Positions 16,952 through 24,609 are shown, counted from the stretch's first letter. The stretch is 64,000 nucleotides of DNA from Tsukamurella sp. 8F (GCF_029167375.1 NZ_JARFTP010000005.1:124001-188000), one strand, 5' to 3'. Notes: generated from the sequence alone by a model not told the origin. Numbers and translations are program-made.

Positions 16952-18493
16952 ATGTCCGTAACCGCCCGCACGGGGCGCTCGCCGTGGACCGCTCTGGCGG
17001 TCCTGGCGGGTGCCATGCTCACCATCGGTCTCGACACGATGGTCCTGATGGTCGCGCTACCCTCGCTTTCACGCGAGCTCGGCGCCAGCACGAGCCAGCT
17101 GCAATGGATCACCACCTCGTATCCGTTGGTGCTGGGCGCGTTGATGATTCCGCTGGGTGCGCTCGGCGACCGGGTGGGTCGCGTGCGCATGCTGGGGCTC
17201 TCGTTGCTCGGCTTCGGTGCGGCATCCGCGGTATGCGCCTTCGCCGCTACGCCGGCGATGCTCATCGTCGGCCGTGTGCTGCTCGGCGCGTGCGCGGCGG
17301 CGGCGATGCCGCTGTCGATGGGCGTGCTGCCGGGGCTCTTCCCCGATCCGCGCGAGCGGGAGCGGGCGATGGGGATCTGGATGGCGTCGTCGGCGGCGGG
17401 TATGCCACTCGGCCCGATCCTCGGCGGCGTTCTGCTGCAGCACTTCTGGTGGGGATCGGTGTTCCTGATCAACGTGCCGATCGCCGCGGTGGCGGCTGTC
17501 GCCGTGTGGCTGCTCATCCCGGAGTCGGAGAACCGTGCGCAGCCGGGTGGTTTCGACATCGCCGGCGTAGTGCTGTCGGTCGTCGGCTTCGGAGCACTGG
17601 TGTGGGCGTTCACGCAGGCGGGCCAGACCGGGTGGGCGTCGGGTCGTTTCCTGCTGCTTCTCGCGGTCGCGGTAGTGGGCCTGTGTGCCTTCGCGTGGCG
17701 CGAACTGACGGCCGAGCGGCCGCTGGTGCGGCTGACGCTGTTGCGTCAGCGTGGCTTCCTGGCGGGGACTGTCCTCGCGGGCTCGACGATGCTGCTCCTC
17801 GCGAGCGCCACCTTCCAACTGACGCAGGTCTTCTCGGTGGTGTACAACGCGGACGCGCTCGGCATCGGTCTCCGCATCCTGCCCGTGGTCGGCGCGCTGA
17901 TCCTGGGTACCCGGGTCGGGCCACGGCTGTCGGCGGCCGTCGGTCGGCGCGCCGTGGCGGTCGGCTCGGTCCTGCTGATCGCCGCCGCGTTTCTGCTTCA
18001 GGCGACATGGTCGGATGGTCCGTACAGCGTCTACCTGGCGGTCACGATCCTGCTGGGGCTGGGGCTGGGCGGCGTGATCCCGATGGCGATGGCCCTGGCG
18101 ACCGGCGATCTGGACGGTTGGGACGCCGGAGCGGGTTCCGCGCTGATCCAAGCGATCCGGCAGATCGCCTCGGCACTGGGCGTCGCTGTGTTCGGCTCTG
18201 CCGTGGCGGCGGCCTATACCGGCCGCCTCGCGTGGGTGCCGCTGCCACCCGGTGTCGAACCGGTGGTCCGGGACAACGTGATCGCCGGCGTCACGGCGCT
18301 GCGTTCCGCCGATCCGGGCGCCGTGGGCGGCGTGATCGCGGCGTACCAGCACGGACTCGCGGTGGCGGGGTGGATCGGCGTGGGACTCGCGCTCGCATCC
18401 GTCTTGATGTGTGCCCTGGTTCCGGCAGAATCGGGGCGTGGCGGAACGAACGACGAAGCAGGTGAGCGAAACGAAGCCGCTCGGTCTGCGTGA
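16952..18493 (+). CDS. MFS drug exporter, DHA2 (14-span) family
   Basis: A 513-residue proton-driven exporter. The first span carries the DHA2 pattern LDTMVLMVALPSLSREL, motif A appears as GALGDRVGRVRMLG (about 70-83), and motif C as the Gly/Pro-rich GMPLGPILGG near 155. About 14 hydrophobic segments suit export of cationic drugs or dyes. ATG after GGAGG. Its 3' end overlaps the tetR start, so exporter and regulator form one autoregulated unit. Confidence 0.86.
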   Translation: MSVTARTGRSPWTALAVLAGAMLTIGLDTMVLMVALPSLSRELGASTSQLQWITTSYPLVLGALMIPLGALGDRVGRVRMLGLSLLGFGAASAVCAFAATPAMLIVGRVLLGACAAAAMPLSMGVLPGLFPDPRERERAMGIWMASSAAGMPLGPILGGVLLQHFWWGSVFLINVPIAAVAAVAVWLLIPESENRAQPGGFDIAGVVLSVVGFGALVWAFTQAGQTGWASGRFLLLLAVAVVGLCAFAWRELTAERPLVRLTLLRQRGFLAGTVLAGSTMLLLASATFQLTQVFSVVYNADALGIGLRILPVVGALILGTRVGPRLSAAVGRRAVAVGSVLLIAAAFLLQATWSDGPYSVYLAVTILLGLGLGGVIPMAMALATGDLDGWDAGAGSALIQAIRQIASALGVAVFGSAVAAAYTGRLAWVPLPPGVEPVVRDNVIAGVTALRSADPGAVGGVIAAYQHGLAVAGWIGVGLALASVLMCALVPAESGRGGTNDEAGERNEAARSA

Positions 18494-19163
18494 GCGTAAG
18501 AAGCGGCAGACGCGCTTGCGGCTGCGGCAGGTGGCCTACGAACTCTTCCGCGAGCAGGGCTACGACGAGACAACGGTCGCGCAGATCGCGGGCGCGGCCG
18601 AGGTCTCGCCTGCCACGTTCTTCCGGTACTTCCCGTCCAAAGAGGCGACGATCCTGGAGGACGACTACGACGCGGTGTTCCTAGCCGACGTCCCGCCGAT
18701 CGACCCCGAGGGCGGCATCGCCGTACAGATCCTGCAGGGCGGCGCGGACATGTTCGAGGCGCTCGACGACGACGAACGTGCGACGGAGATGGAACGCGGG
18801 CGGTTGCTGTACTCGTCGCCCTCGCTGCGGGCGGCGCAGGCCCAGCAGATGGAGGAGACAGCGGAGGCGCTCGAGCGGGCCGTTCTCGAGAATGTGACGG
18901 GGCCGGTCGACGAACTCGCGGTGCGGGCAGCGGTAGGGGCGGTCATCGGCGCGATCAGCGCGCTCGGTCGCGATAATCCGGCGCAGTTGCTGCCCGACCG
19001 GATGCGGGCGCTCGCCGACCTCTTCGGGGCCGGCCTCCCCGTGACGCCGGCCAAGCTCCCAGAGTCGTGGGAGCGATGGCAGGAGTTCCTCGGAGAAACG
19101 CCCGACGATCCGCCGTCGCGGAATGCAGCTCGAGCATCCGCTCCACGGCGCGGTCCCAGGTGA
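18438..19163 (+). CDS. TetR-family regulator of the DHA2 exporter
   Basis: The N-terminal domain has the TetR helix-turn-helix TVAQIAGAAEVSPATFFRYFPSK (about 45-68). Start is uncertain: GTG at 18438 or 18462 are both inside the 3' end of the exporter gene. The ligand domain seems complete by about 19035 (RALADLFGAGL); the last 40 or so residues are Pro/Arg-rich and overlap the convergent mannosyltransferase gene. It probably binds the inverted repeats at 16899-16940. Confidence 0.8.
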   Translation: MAERTTKQVSETKPLGLRERKKRQTRLRLRQVAYELFREQGYDETTVAQIAGAAEVSPATFFRYFPSKEATILEDDYDAVFLADVPPIDPEGGIAVQILQGGADMFEALDDDERATEMERGRLLYSSPSLRAAQAQQMEETAEALERAVLENVTGPVDELAVRAAVGAVIGAISALGRDNPAQLLPDRMRALADLFGAGLPVTPAKLPESWERWQEFLGETPDDPPSRNAARASAPRRGPR

Positions 19164-20211
19164 ACTCCTCAGCACGGATGCGCGCCCGCGTCCGGTAGAA
19201 ACTCTTGTCCCGCTGCAGGATCGACCTCGTAGCGGCCGCGAACGCGGATCCGGTATCGGCAGCGGGGAGGCCGCACCCGCCCGCGACGACGTCGACGAGG
19301 GCACTGTTGCGGGACACCACGATGGGCGTTCCCGACGCCAGCGTCTCCATCGCCGACAGGCCGAACGTCTCGTGCGGCCCAGGGCAGATCGCTACGTCGG
19401 CTGTCGCGAGAAGCCTTGCGAGAGAATCCCGGTCGGCGACGTGGCCGGTGAAGGTGACCGGCAGTCCGGCCGCCTGCCGGCGCAGCTCGTCTGCCATCGC
19501 GCCGTCACCGGCGACCACGAGGTGGGCCGGGACACCGTCGTCCAGTAGCGCGCGGAGGACCTCGATTCCGCGTGCGGGGTGCTTCTCCATCGAGAGGCGA
19601 CAGGACTGCACGAGGAGTACGTCCGTATCCGGGGCGTAGTCCGCGCGGGTCGCGGCACGGCTCGGGTCGAACGTGTCGAGATCCACGCCGAGGGGCACGG
19701 TCTCGACGTTCGGTGCGTGCACCCGAGCGAACTCCGCGCCCGCGAAGGCCGTCGTGCAGACGACGGTGTCGTAGCTCCGGGCGGTGCCGAGATTCGCTAC
19801 GTCGGATGCCCAGCGCGCCAGAGCCTTCGGGGCACCCAGCTCGATCATCCGGTCGAGTCGCTCGTGGCTGATCATGATCGACCCGATGCCACGGGCCTTC
19901 GCCCAGGGCCCCATGCCACGCAGGGTCAGCCGATCGGACACCTCGAGGCTGTCCGGGGCGAGGCGGGGGAGCAGACGGCGGATGCCGACGGCGTTGGCTG
20001 CACGGTAGCCCTCGAGCGCGAAGAAGCGCCCGCCCGGGACGACGATGCGGTGCACGCCGCTGTCGAGGGTCTCCTGGTCATGCCCCGTACCGGCGACGAC
20101 CAGTGTCACTCGGTGTCCACGGCCTACGTAGCCCGCCCCCAGCTGATCGACGGCCGTGCGCAGCCCGCCGGAGCGCGGGCCGTAGAAGTTGGCCAGCTGC
20201 ACGATATGCAT
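18955..20211 (-). CDS. GT4 mannosyltransferase, PimC-like
   Basis: A GT-B glycosyltransferase of 418 residues beginning MHIVQLANFYGPRSGGLRTAV, close to what I recall of mycobacterial PimC, which adds a mannose from GDP-mannose to phosphatidylinositol dimannoside. The donor site is visible as PGPHETFGLSAMETLASGTP (EX7E motif); ALEVSDRLTLRG-type and MISHERLDR blocks match the family. The ATG at 20211 gives the natural N-terminus; a TTG lies four codons upstream. The family fold ends near coordinate 19120, and a 54-residue Arg/Pro-rich tail runs antisense through the tetR gene, a 209-bp convergent overlap. Confidence 0.82.
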   Translation of the reverse strand: MHIVQLANFYGPRSGGLRTAVDQLGAGYVGRGHRVTLVVAGTGHDQETLDSGVHRIVVPGGRFFALEGYRAANAVGIRRLLPRLAPDSLEVSDRLTLRGMGPWAKARGIGSIMISHERLDRMIELGAPKALARWASDVANLGTARSYDTVVCTTAFAGAEFARVHAPNVETVPLGVDLDTFDPSRAATRADYAPDTDVLLVQSCRLSMEKHPARGIEVLRALLDDGVPAHLVVAGDGAMADELRRQAAGLPVTFTGHVADRDSLARLLATADVAICPGPHETFGLSAMETLASGTPIVVSRNSALVDVVAGGCGLPAADTGSAFAAATRSILQRDKSFYRTRARIRAEEFTWDRAVERMLELHSATADRRAFLRGTPAIAPTTLGAWPASRGGRPRRGRRAPASGRAATAPDYRDRAR

Positions 20212-20416
20212 GCCGCCAGGCAAGCGTGCCCGTGCGCCCGCACGCAGGCCACGGGGTGAACGGCTCGGGTCGATCGGACCAACTCCGTGTCACGCCGTGC
20301 ACCGGAGCGGCGCCTGCGCGGCGGCGGCTATCGAGTGTCAGGACCACGGCTACGGAGTGCGATCGCCGGGTTCGTGCGAGGCGCCGCTGCCTTGCCGGTA
20401 GTATCGCGGACTGCTA

Positions 20417-20710
20417 GGGCCTCTAGCTCAATTGGCAGAGCTGCGGACTTCAACTCAATAGGAGCGCCCGATCGGAAACGGTCGGGATGACACCACTCAA
20501 AGTCGGGGAACCCTTCGCCGGAAACGGCATGGCGATCCCGAGCCAAGCCGGGGGAGACCTCGGAAGGTGTAGAGACTGGACGGGTGGCACCTACAGCGTG
20601 TGAGCGCCAGGGTGAAGGGACAGTCCAGACCACGAACGCCTCAGGGCGGCGCCGAAAGGCGTGGTGGCAGGTTAATCCGTAGGTTGTGGGTTCGAGTCCC
20701 ACGGGGCCCA
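20417..20710 (+). tRNA. tRNA-Lys(UUU), interrupted by a group I intron
   Basis: The 5' exon is 20417-20450 and the 3' exon 20672-20710. Joined, they give a 73-nt class I tRNA: acceptor GGGCCTC/GGGGCCC, D-arm GCTC/GAGC, anticodon stem GCGGA/TCCGT, 7-nt loop C-T-TTT-A-A, T-arm GTGGG/CCCAC, discriminator A. Anticodon UUU means lysine, consistent with A73 and with the Lys-Glu-Asp-Phe order known in Mycobacterium. No other exon junction gives a 7-nt loop with an intron ending in G. CCA is not encoded. A TAGTAT box at 20399-20404 may be the -10. Confidence 0.88.
20451..20671 (+). ncRNA. Group I self-splicing intron (IC3-like) in tRNA-Lys
   Basis: A 221-nt insertion after U34 of the anticodon. Conserved core elements are in order: P2 hairpin 20467-20486 (CCCGATC/GGTCGGG with a GGAAAC loop); P3 20490-20494 with 20566-20570 (ACACC/GGTGT); P4 20503-20507 with 20537-20541 (TCGGG/CCCGA); Q element around 20532-20548 (GATCCCGAGCCAAGCC); R element TGTAGAGACTGGACGG at 20568-20583; S element AAGGGACAGTCCAGACC at 20615-20631; and a GAAA-capped P9-type stem near 20651-20663. 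The intron ends in G, as required. GAG in GGAGCG near its start can pair with exon CUU through a U-G splice-site pair. No homing endonuclease is encoded. Confidence 0.92.
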
Positions 20711-20842
20711 CTCGCTCGGCTGCAGTGATTTATGGTGCCTGAACAGGCGATTTGGGAACTCGGAGTATGGTGTCATAAGCTATCCCAGCTCCCAACGGAA
20801 CGCGGAAGCGGTGCGGAGAGCGGCTTCGGTCGCCTGATGCGA

Positions 20843-20915
20843 GCCCCCTTCGTTTAGTGGCCTAGGACGCCGCCCTTTCAAGGCGGTAGCGCGGGTTCGA
20901 ATCCCGTAGGGGGTA
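20843..20915 (+). tRNA. tRNA-Glu(UUC)
   Basis: Full cloverleaf: acceptor GCCCCCT/AGGGGGT, anticodon stem CGCC/GGCG with loop CTTTCAA (anticodon TTC), T-arm GCGGG/CCCGT. CCA is not encoded. Second in the cluster. Confidence 0.95.
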
Positions 20916-20941
20916 CGTCGGAAGACGTGACAATTAGATAT

Positions 20942-21018
20942 GGCCCTGTGGCGCAGTTGGTTAGCGCGCCGCCCTGTCACGGCGGAGGTCGCGGGTTCGA
21001 GTCCCGTCAGGGTCGCCA
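20942..21018 (+). tRNA. tRNA-Asp(GUC)
   Basis: Acceptor GGCCCTG/CAGGGTC, anticodon loop CTGTCAC (anticodon GTC), discriminator G and an encoded CCA at 21016-21018. Confidence 0.95.
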
Positions 21019-21061
21019 TCCGAGCATCGGCTCGGCGGTGACGGTACAGCCGGCACCGGAC

Positions 21062-21138
21062 GGCCAGGTAGCTCAGTTGGTACGAGCGTCCGCCTGAAAA
21101 GCGGAAGGTCGCCGGTTCGATCCCGGCCCTGGCCACCA
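21062..21138 (+). tRNA. tRNA-Phe(GAA)
   Basis: Acceptor GGCCAGG/CCTGGCC, anticodon loop CTGAAAA (anticodon GAA), discriminator A and encoded CCA at 21136-21138. Last of the cluster, directly before an intrinsic terminator. Confidence 0.95.
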
Positions 21139-21141
21139 GCG

Positions 21142-21167
21142 AAACCACCTGATAGCACGTGGTTTTT
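21142..21167 (+). terminator. Intrinsic terminator of the tRNA cluster
   Basis: AAACCAC (21142-21148) pairs with GTGGTTT (21159-21165), and five T residues run 21163-21167. It starts four bases after tRNA-Phe and probably ends the whole tRNA transcript. Confidence 0.85.
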
Positions 21168-21311
21168 CTCGTTTCCGGGGTGTCGACGACGGCAGTCCGA
21201 TTCCACAGAGTGGCCCACCGAAATCGATCGCCGTGGTCCAGTAGAGGACCCAGCGGGGTCGATCGAGGCGTCGCTCGTAGTGCGTGTGGGGCGGAGATGG
21301 TGGTAGCCCGT

Positions 21312-22784
21312 TCATGCGGGAGCGAACGGTGCGGGCGGACGGCCGTGCCAGAGCCGGCGCGATCGCTCCTCCGGATACGGCGCTGTCGTCGACGGGGTGT
21401 CGAGGATCCGGGTGGCCCGGCCGTCCCCGTCGTAGCGGGGCCAGCCCGGATCGCCGGTGGTGCAGAACCGTATCCACGCCTGTAGCAGTTCGCGGGACAC
21501 GGCGTGTATCGCGTGTGGCGGGTTCTCGCCGAAGAACAGGATGCCCGTGGGGCTGTCGAGCGTCCCGAAGGCGAGCGGGACGTCGATGCTGTGGCAGGCG
21601 CCGTAGACCTCGGTGGCCCATTGGATCTCGAACAGGTACGAGGCGCCGCCGGCGGCGGTGTTCGCCTCGGCGAGCAGCACCGAGGGCATGCGGAAGGTGG
21701 CGTCGGAATAGACGGTCTCCACCATCTGCTCCGCGGTCGCATCCGGATACGCGGCGCGGTACTGGGCTGGGTCGCCGGGCGCGAACACCTCCAATGCCGT
21801 CGCCGCGTCCTTCTCGGTGAAGGTGCCGCGGACGCCCATCATGACGCTGAACAGCCGGAACTCGTCCCGCATGTGCCCGACGAGCAGGTCTACGCCCGCG
21901 GCTCGCCCCGTCTCCAGTGCGGTCCAGGGCGTCACGCGCAGGAGGTCACCGTCGATGACCGGGCAGACGACGATCCCGATGCGGGCGAGGCGGCCCCACT
22001 GTTCCCGGTGCGCGGGGGAGTCGACGCAGAGCGCGGTGACCTCGTCGGCGAGTCGCTGGGGCGGCACCTCGGTGAACCCCGCCGCCGTGGACGCGACACC
22101 GAGGCGTTCGGCGAGCGCGGCGGTGACCTGCGCCGCCAACGCCGGGGTGATGTGGAGACCGGGGGCCGAATGCGCGATGGCCCGCCGGAACAGGGCACGC
22201 GCCCGCGGGATCGTGAGCAGAGCGGCGACCGATCCTGCGCCGCCCGATGTGCCGGCGATGGTGACGGCGTCGGGGTCGCCGCCGAACGCGGCGATGTTCC
22301 GCCGGATCCACTCGAGCGCGGCGATCTGGTCGAGCAGCCCCCGGTTCGAGGGTGCGCCGTCCAGCAGGGCGAATCCCTCGGCGCCCATCCGGCACTGGAC
22401 GCTGACGACCACGACGCCCTCGGTCGCGAGTGCGGTGGGGTCGAACATCGGGTCCGCTGCGGTTCCCGCCATGTAGCCGCCACAGCAGAGCCACACCAGG
22501 ACGGGCAGCTCGTGCCGGTCGGGATCCGGCGTGCACACGTTGACTGTGAGCCAGTTCGTGTCGTCCGACGCCTCCGCCTGTGTGGGCCCGGATTGCGGCG
22601 GCGGCGGACCGAAGTCACTCGCGGGCCGCACGCCGTCCCAGTGGGGGACCGGCTGCGGGGCCGCGAAGCGCAGCTCGCCGACGGGCGGCTGCGCGTAGGG
22701 GATCCCGCGGAAGACCGCATTGCCTCGGACATGCCGACCCTCCACGACCCCCTCAAGGGTGCGGACCCTCGGTTGTTCGCGCAT
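21312..22784 (-). CDS. Type B carboxylesterase-family alpha/beta hydrolase
   Basis: A 490-residue member of the carboxylesterase/para-nitrobenzyl esterase family: GNAVFRGIPYAQPPVGELRF at the N-terminus, nucleophile S180 in GTSGGAGS, catalytic His in ACHSIDVPLAFG near 385. Two signatures are unusual: the oxyanion loop usually reading HGGG is CCGG here (about 100-103), and the elbow usually GESAG is GTSGG. It could be an esterase of altered specificity. It diverges from a tetR gene across a 92-bp gap with an inverted repeat. Confidence 0.85.
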   Translation of the reverse strand: MREQPRVRTLEGVVEGRHVRGNAVFRGIPYAQPPVGELRFAAPQPVPHWDGVRPASDFGPPPPQSGPTQAEASDDTNWLTVNVCTPDPDRHELPVLVWLCCGGYMAGTAADPMFDPTALATEGVVVVSVQCRMGAEGFALLDGAPSNRGLLDQIAALEWIRRNIAAFGGDPDAVTIAGTSGGAGSVAALLTIPRARALFRRAIAHSAPGLHITPALAAQVTAALAERLGVASTAAGFTEVPPQRLADEVTALCVDSPAHREQWGRLARIGIVVCPVIDGDLLRVTPWTALETGRAAGVDLLVGHMRDEFRLFSVMMGVRGTFTEKDAATALEVFAPGDPAQYRAAYPDATAEQMVETVYSDATFRMPSVLLAEANTAAGGASYLFEIQWATEVYGACHSIDVPLAFGTLDSPTGILFFGENPPHAIHAVSRELLQAWIRFCTTGDPGWPRYDGDGRATRILDTPSTTAPYPEERSRRLWHGRPPAPFAPA

Positions 22785-22829
22785 AGCGGTGACCTCCCTG
22801 TGGCGTGTCGTCTGGCCGAGGTTATCAGC

Positions 22830-22849
22830 CAGTTGTATTATTTCAACTG
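22830..22849. promoter_or_regulatory. Operator-like repeat between esterase and tetR
   Basis: CAGTTG and CAACTG flank TATTATTT, giving a 20-bp dyad in an AT-rich island within otherwise GC-rich sequence. It lies in the shared 92-bp promoter region, so the TetR protein probably controls itself and the esterase. Binding is inferred. Confidence 0.6.
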
Positions 22850-22876
22850 TATTGGAAAGATCGGAGAGGGGTGCCG

Positions 22877-23473
22877 ATGCCGAAACAGGTCGATCACCGG
22901 GAGCGACGTGAGGACATCGCGCGCGCGCTGTGGCGCGTGGTGGATCAGCGCGGCGTCCTGCGGCTGAGCCTGCGCGAGGTGGCGAGGGAGGCCGGGATGT
23001 CGCACGGCCAGCTGCAGCACTACTTCGCCTCCCGGCGGGAACTGCTCACCTTCGCCATGGACTTCGCCGCCGAACAGACATCGATGCGCGTGACGCGGGG
23101 ACTGGCGCGCCTCGGCGCCGATCCACACCCGCGCGATGTCCTGCGGCTCACGCTGGTCGAGATGCTGCCCCTGCACGAGGACTCGCGTGCCACCAGCCGG
23201 ATGAGCGCTGCCTACGTCCTCGAGGCGCTACACGACGACGCCATCCGCGCCCGCACACGGGACGGGATGCTGCAAGGTCGCGCGCAGATCGAGGAACTCA
23301 TCCGGCAGGCGATCGCCGACGAGCGGATCGCAGCCGACCGCACACCGTCGACCGAAACGGACCGGGTGCTCGCGCTCACCGGACTGACTCCCCTGCTCGA
23401 GCTGGGAGTCGTCAACCCCGACGCCGCACTCGCAGCGATCGACCAGCACCTCGACGACCTGTTCGTCGACTAA
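22877..23473 (+). CDS. TetR-family regulator divergent from the esterase
   Basis: A 198-residue regulator. The helix-turn-helix is LSLREVAREAGMSHGQLQHYFASRRELL (about 31-58); the remainder is a helical ligand domain. ATG at 22877 follows GGAGAGGGG, better placed than earlier starts. The style of HTH (MSHGQLQHYF) is typical of BetI/TetR_C_6 regulators. Likely target is the divergent carboxylesterase gene. Confidence 0.84.
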   Translation: MPKQVDHRERREDIARALWRVVDQRGVLRLSLREVAREAGMSHGQLQHYFASRRELLTFAMDFAAEQTSMRVTRGLARLGADPHPRDVLRLTLVEMLPLHEDSRATSRMSAAYVLEALHDDAIRARTRDGMLQGRAQIEELIRQAIADERIAADRTPSTETDRVLALTGLTPLLELGVVNPDAALAAIDQHLDDLFVD

Positions 23474-23612
23474 GACGCCTGGTACCGGGTGGCATTCTTG
23501 TCCCTTGAGCCCGCAGGGCCCATCGACCACCGCGAATCCGCTGCCGTCGCGTGACTGACGGGTCGGTGCTGCGCCACCCACGGATCGGTGACCCGTCGGG
23601 CCGGTGATCGTC

Positions 23613-23636
23613 AGACGAGCGCGGAGGCGCTCGTCT
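23613..23636. terminator. Strong GC-rich hairpin
   Basis: AGACGAGCGC and GCGCTCGTCT are perfect 10-bp arms around a GGAG loop. It lies 140 bp past the tetR stop and 72 bp before the dienelactone hydrolase remnant, and could end tetR transcription. The rest of the 23474-23707 gap holds only a weaker ACGGGTC/GACCCGT repeat (23558-23596). Confidence 0.5.
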
Positions 23637-23707
23637 CTGCTCGCAGATGCTCGGGCTCCTCCCTCCACCGGGACGTTCCAAGACCACGAAACGACCAGGG
23701 AGAAGCT

Positions 23708-23971
23708 ATGCCTGTCAAAGACATTCAGATCGCGATGACCGATGGCACCTGCGATGCTGTCATCGCCGCTCCGCCGGACGGGACAGTCCGCGTGGCGGTA
23801 TTGATGTACCCGGCTGCGTAGCCGACGGGGCAACGTATCTCGACTACCTTGCCGCTCGCCCCGACGTGATCGGAAGGCCCGTCGCTGTTGTGTGGGGGGG
23901 GGTACGGCATCGGCGGACTCCTCGCTCTGCAGACTGCTGTCACCTTCCGGGATCGGGGGTACGACCTCGCC
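23708..23971 (+). pseudogene. Dienelactone hydrolase remnant (internal deletion and frameshift)
   Basis: From ATG 23708 (GGGAGAAG upstream) the frame reads MPVKDIQIAMTDGTCDAVIA ... AVLMYPAA and stops at 23819-23821 after 37 codons, matching a dienelactone hydrolase N-terminus. Beyond the stop, in the next frame, DGATYLDYLAARPDVIGRP (about 23824-23880) matches the middle of the same family; after a run of nine G (23894-23902) a third frame reads YGIGGLLALQTAVTFRDRG, the nucleophile region, with Gly where the catalytic Cys should be. So the gene has lost an internal segment (roughly 70-90 codons by comparison with family length), plus a frameshift and the C-terminus. Confidence 0.75.
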
Positions 23972-23983
23972 GCCCCTGCGACC

Positions 23984-24013
23984 TTGACACGGCCCTCCGC
24001 GTGCCACTAGCGT
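23984..24013 (+). promoter_or_regulatory. Promoter of the leaderless tetR gene
   Basis: TTGACA at 23984-23989 and TAGCGT (TANNNT-type -10) at 24008-24013 are 18 bp apart. The expected start of transcription falls at 24020-24022, on or next to the tetR ATG at 24022, so the message should have no leader. No ribosome site precedes the ATG. Confidence 0.65.
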
Positions 24014-24015
24014 CA

Positions 24016-24042
24016 CTGAACATGTTCGATGAACAGGTTCAG
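24016..24042. promoter_or_regulatory. 27-bp operator overlapping the tetR start codon
   Basis: CTGAACATGTTC and GAACAGGTTCAG flank GAT, an inverted repeat with a single mismatch. Each arm is itself near-palindromic. It covers the predicted transcription start and the start codon, which would give tight autorepression. Binding by the encoded TetR is inferred. Confidence 0.7.
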
Positions 24043-24609
24043 TCAAGTCGCGACAGGCAGCGCGAGCAGACCCGGGCACGGATCATCGACACCGCGCAGC
24101 GCTTGTTCACGGAGCACGGCTTCCAAGCGACGACGATCCGGAGGATCGCCGAAACCGCCGGGGTGAGCGTCGGGAGTGTGATGGCGGTCGGCGATAAGGA
24201 TTCGCTGCTACTGATCGCATTCGATCGGTGGATCGGCGACGTCCACGAGAAGCGCGCGGCAGCCGGTCTGGAGCCGGCGGACGATCCGGTTCGCGGCATC
24301 GGCGACGTGGTGCAGCCCTTCCTGGAGTTGTTCTCCTCCAACGCGGCGCTCGCCCGCGAATACGGTGCCATCCTCGCGCGCGGAACCCACGACACCGCGG
24401 TGTTCGGCGATTTGGCGGTCGCGCTGACGGGCGAGTTCGAGCAGGTCGTCCGCGCTGCGGGGCTGGGCGATCGAGCGCCCGCGGTGGCTCGGGTCCTCTA
24501 TTACAGCTACCTGGGGCTGTTGCGTTCGGCGTCCGTCGGCGGCCTGGACCCGATGATCGTCCGCGCAGGACTGGAGGACGTCGCCGAAACCGTTCTACGT
24601 GGAACCTGA
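24022..24609 (+). CDS. TetR-family regulator (probably leaderless)
   Basis: A 195-residue regulator; HTH at FQATTIRRIAETAGVSVGSVMAVGDKDSLL (about 35-64). Its ATG lies in a near-perfect palindrome and at the predicted transcription start. The next gene, an FAD oxidoreductase, begins 71 bp downstream on the same strand and is its likely target or operon partner. The HTH recognition-helix region (VSVGSVMAVGDK) departs from the usual YYYF/HFxSK ending. Confidence 0.83.
   Translation: MFDEQVQSSRDRQREQTRARIIDTAQRLFTEHGFQATTIRRIAETAGVSVGSVMAVGDKDSLLLIAFDRWIGDVHEKRAAAGLEPADDPVRGIGDVVQPFLELFSSNAALAREYGAILARGTHDTAVFGDLAVALTGEFEQVVRAAGLGDRAPAVARVLYYSYLGLLRSASVGGLDPMIVRAGLEDVAETVLRGT

Noticed and set aside
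23894-23902. The run of nine G as a phase-variation switch
   Set aside because: The gene also lacks an internal segment and its C-terminus, so changing the run length could not restore a working protein.
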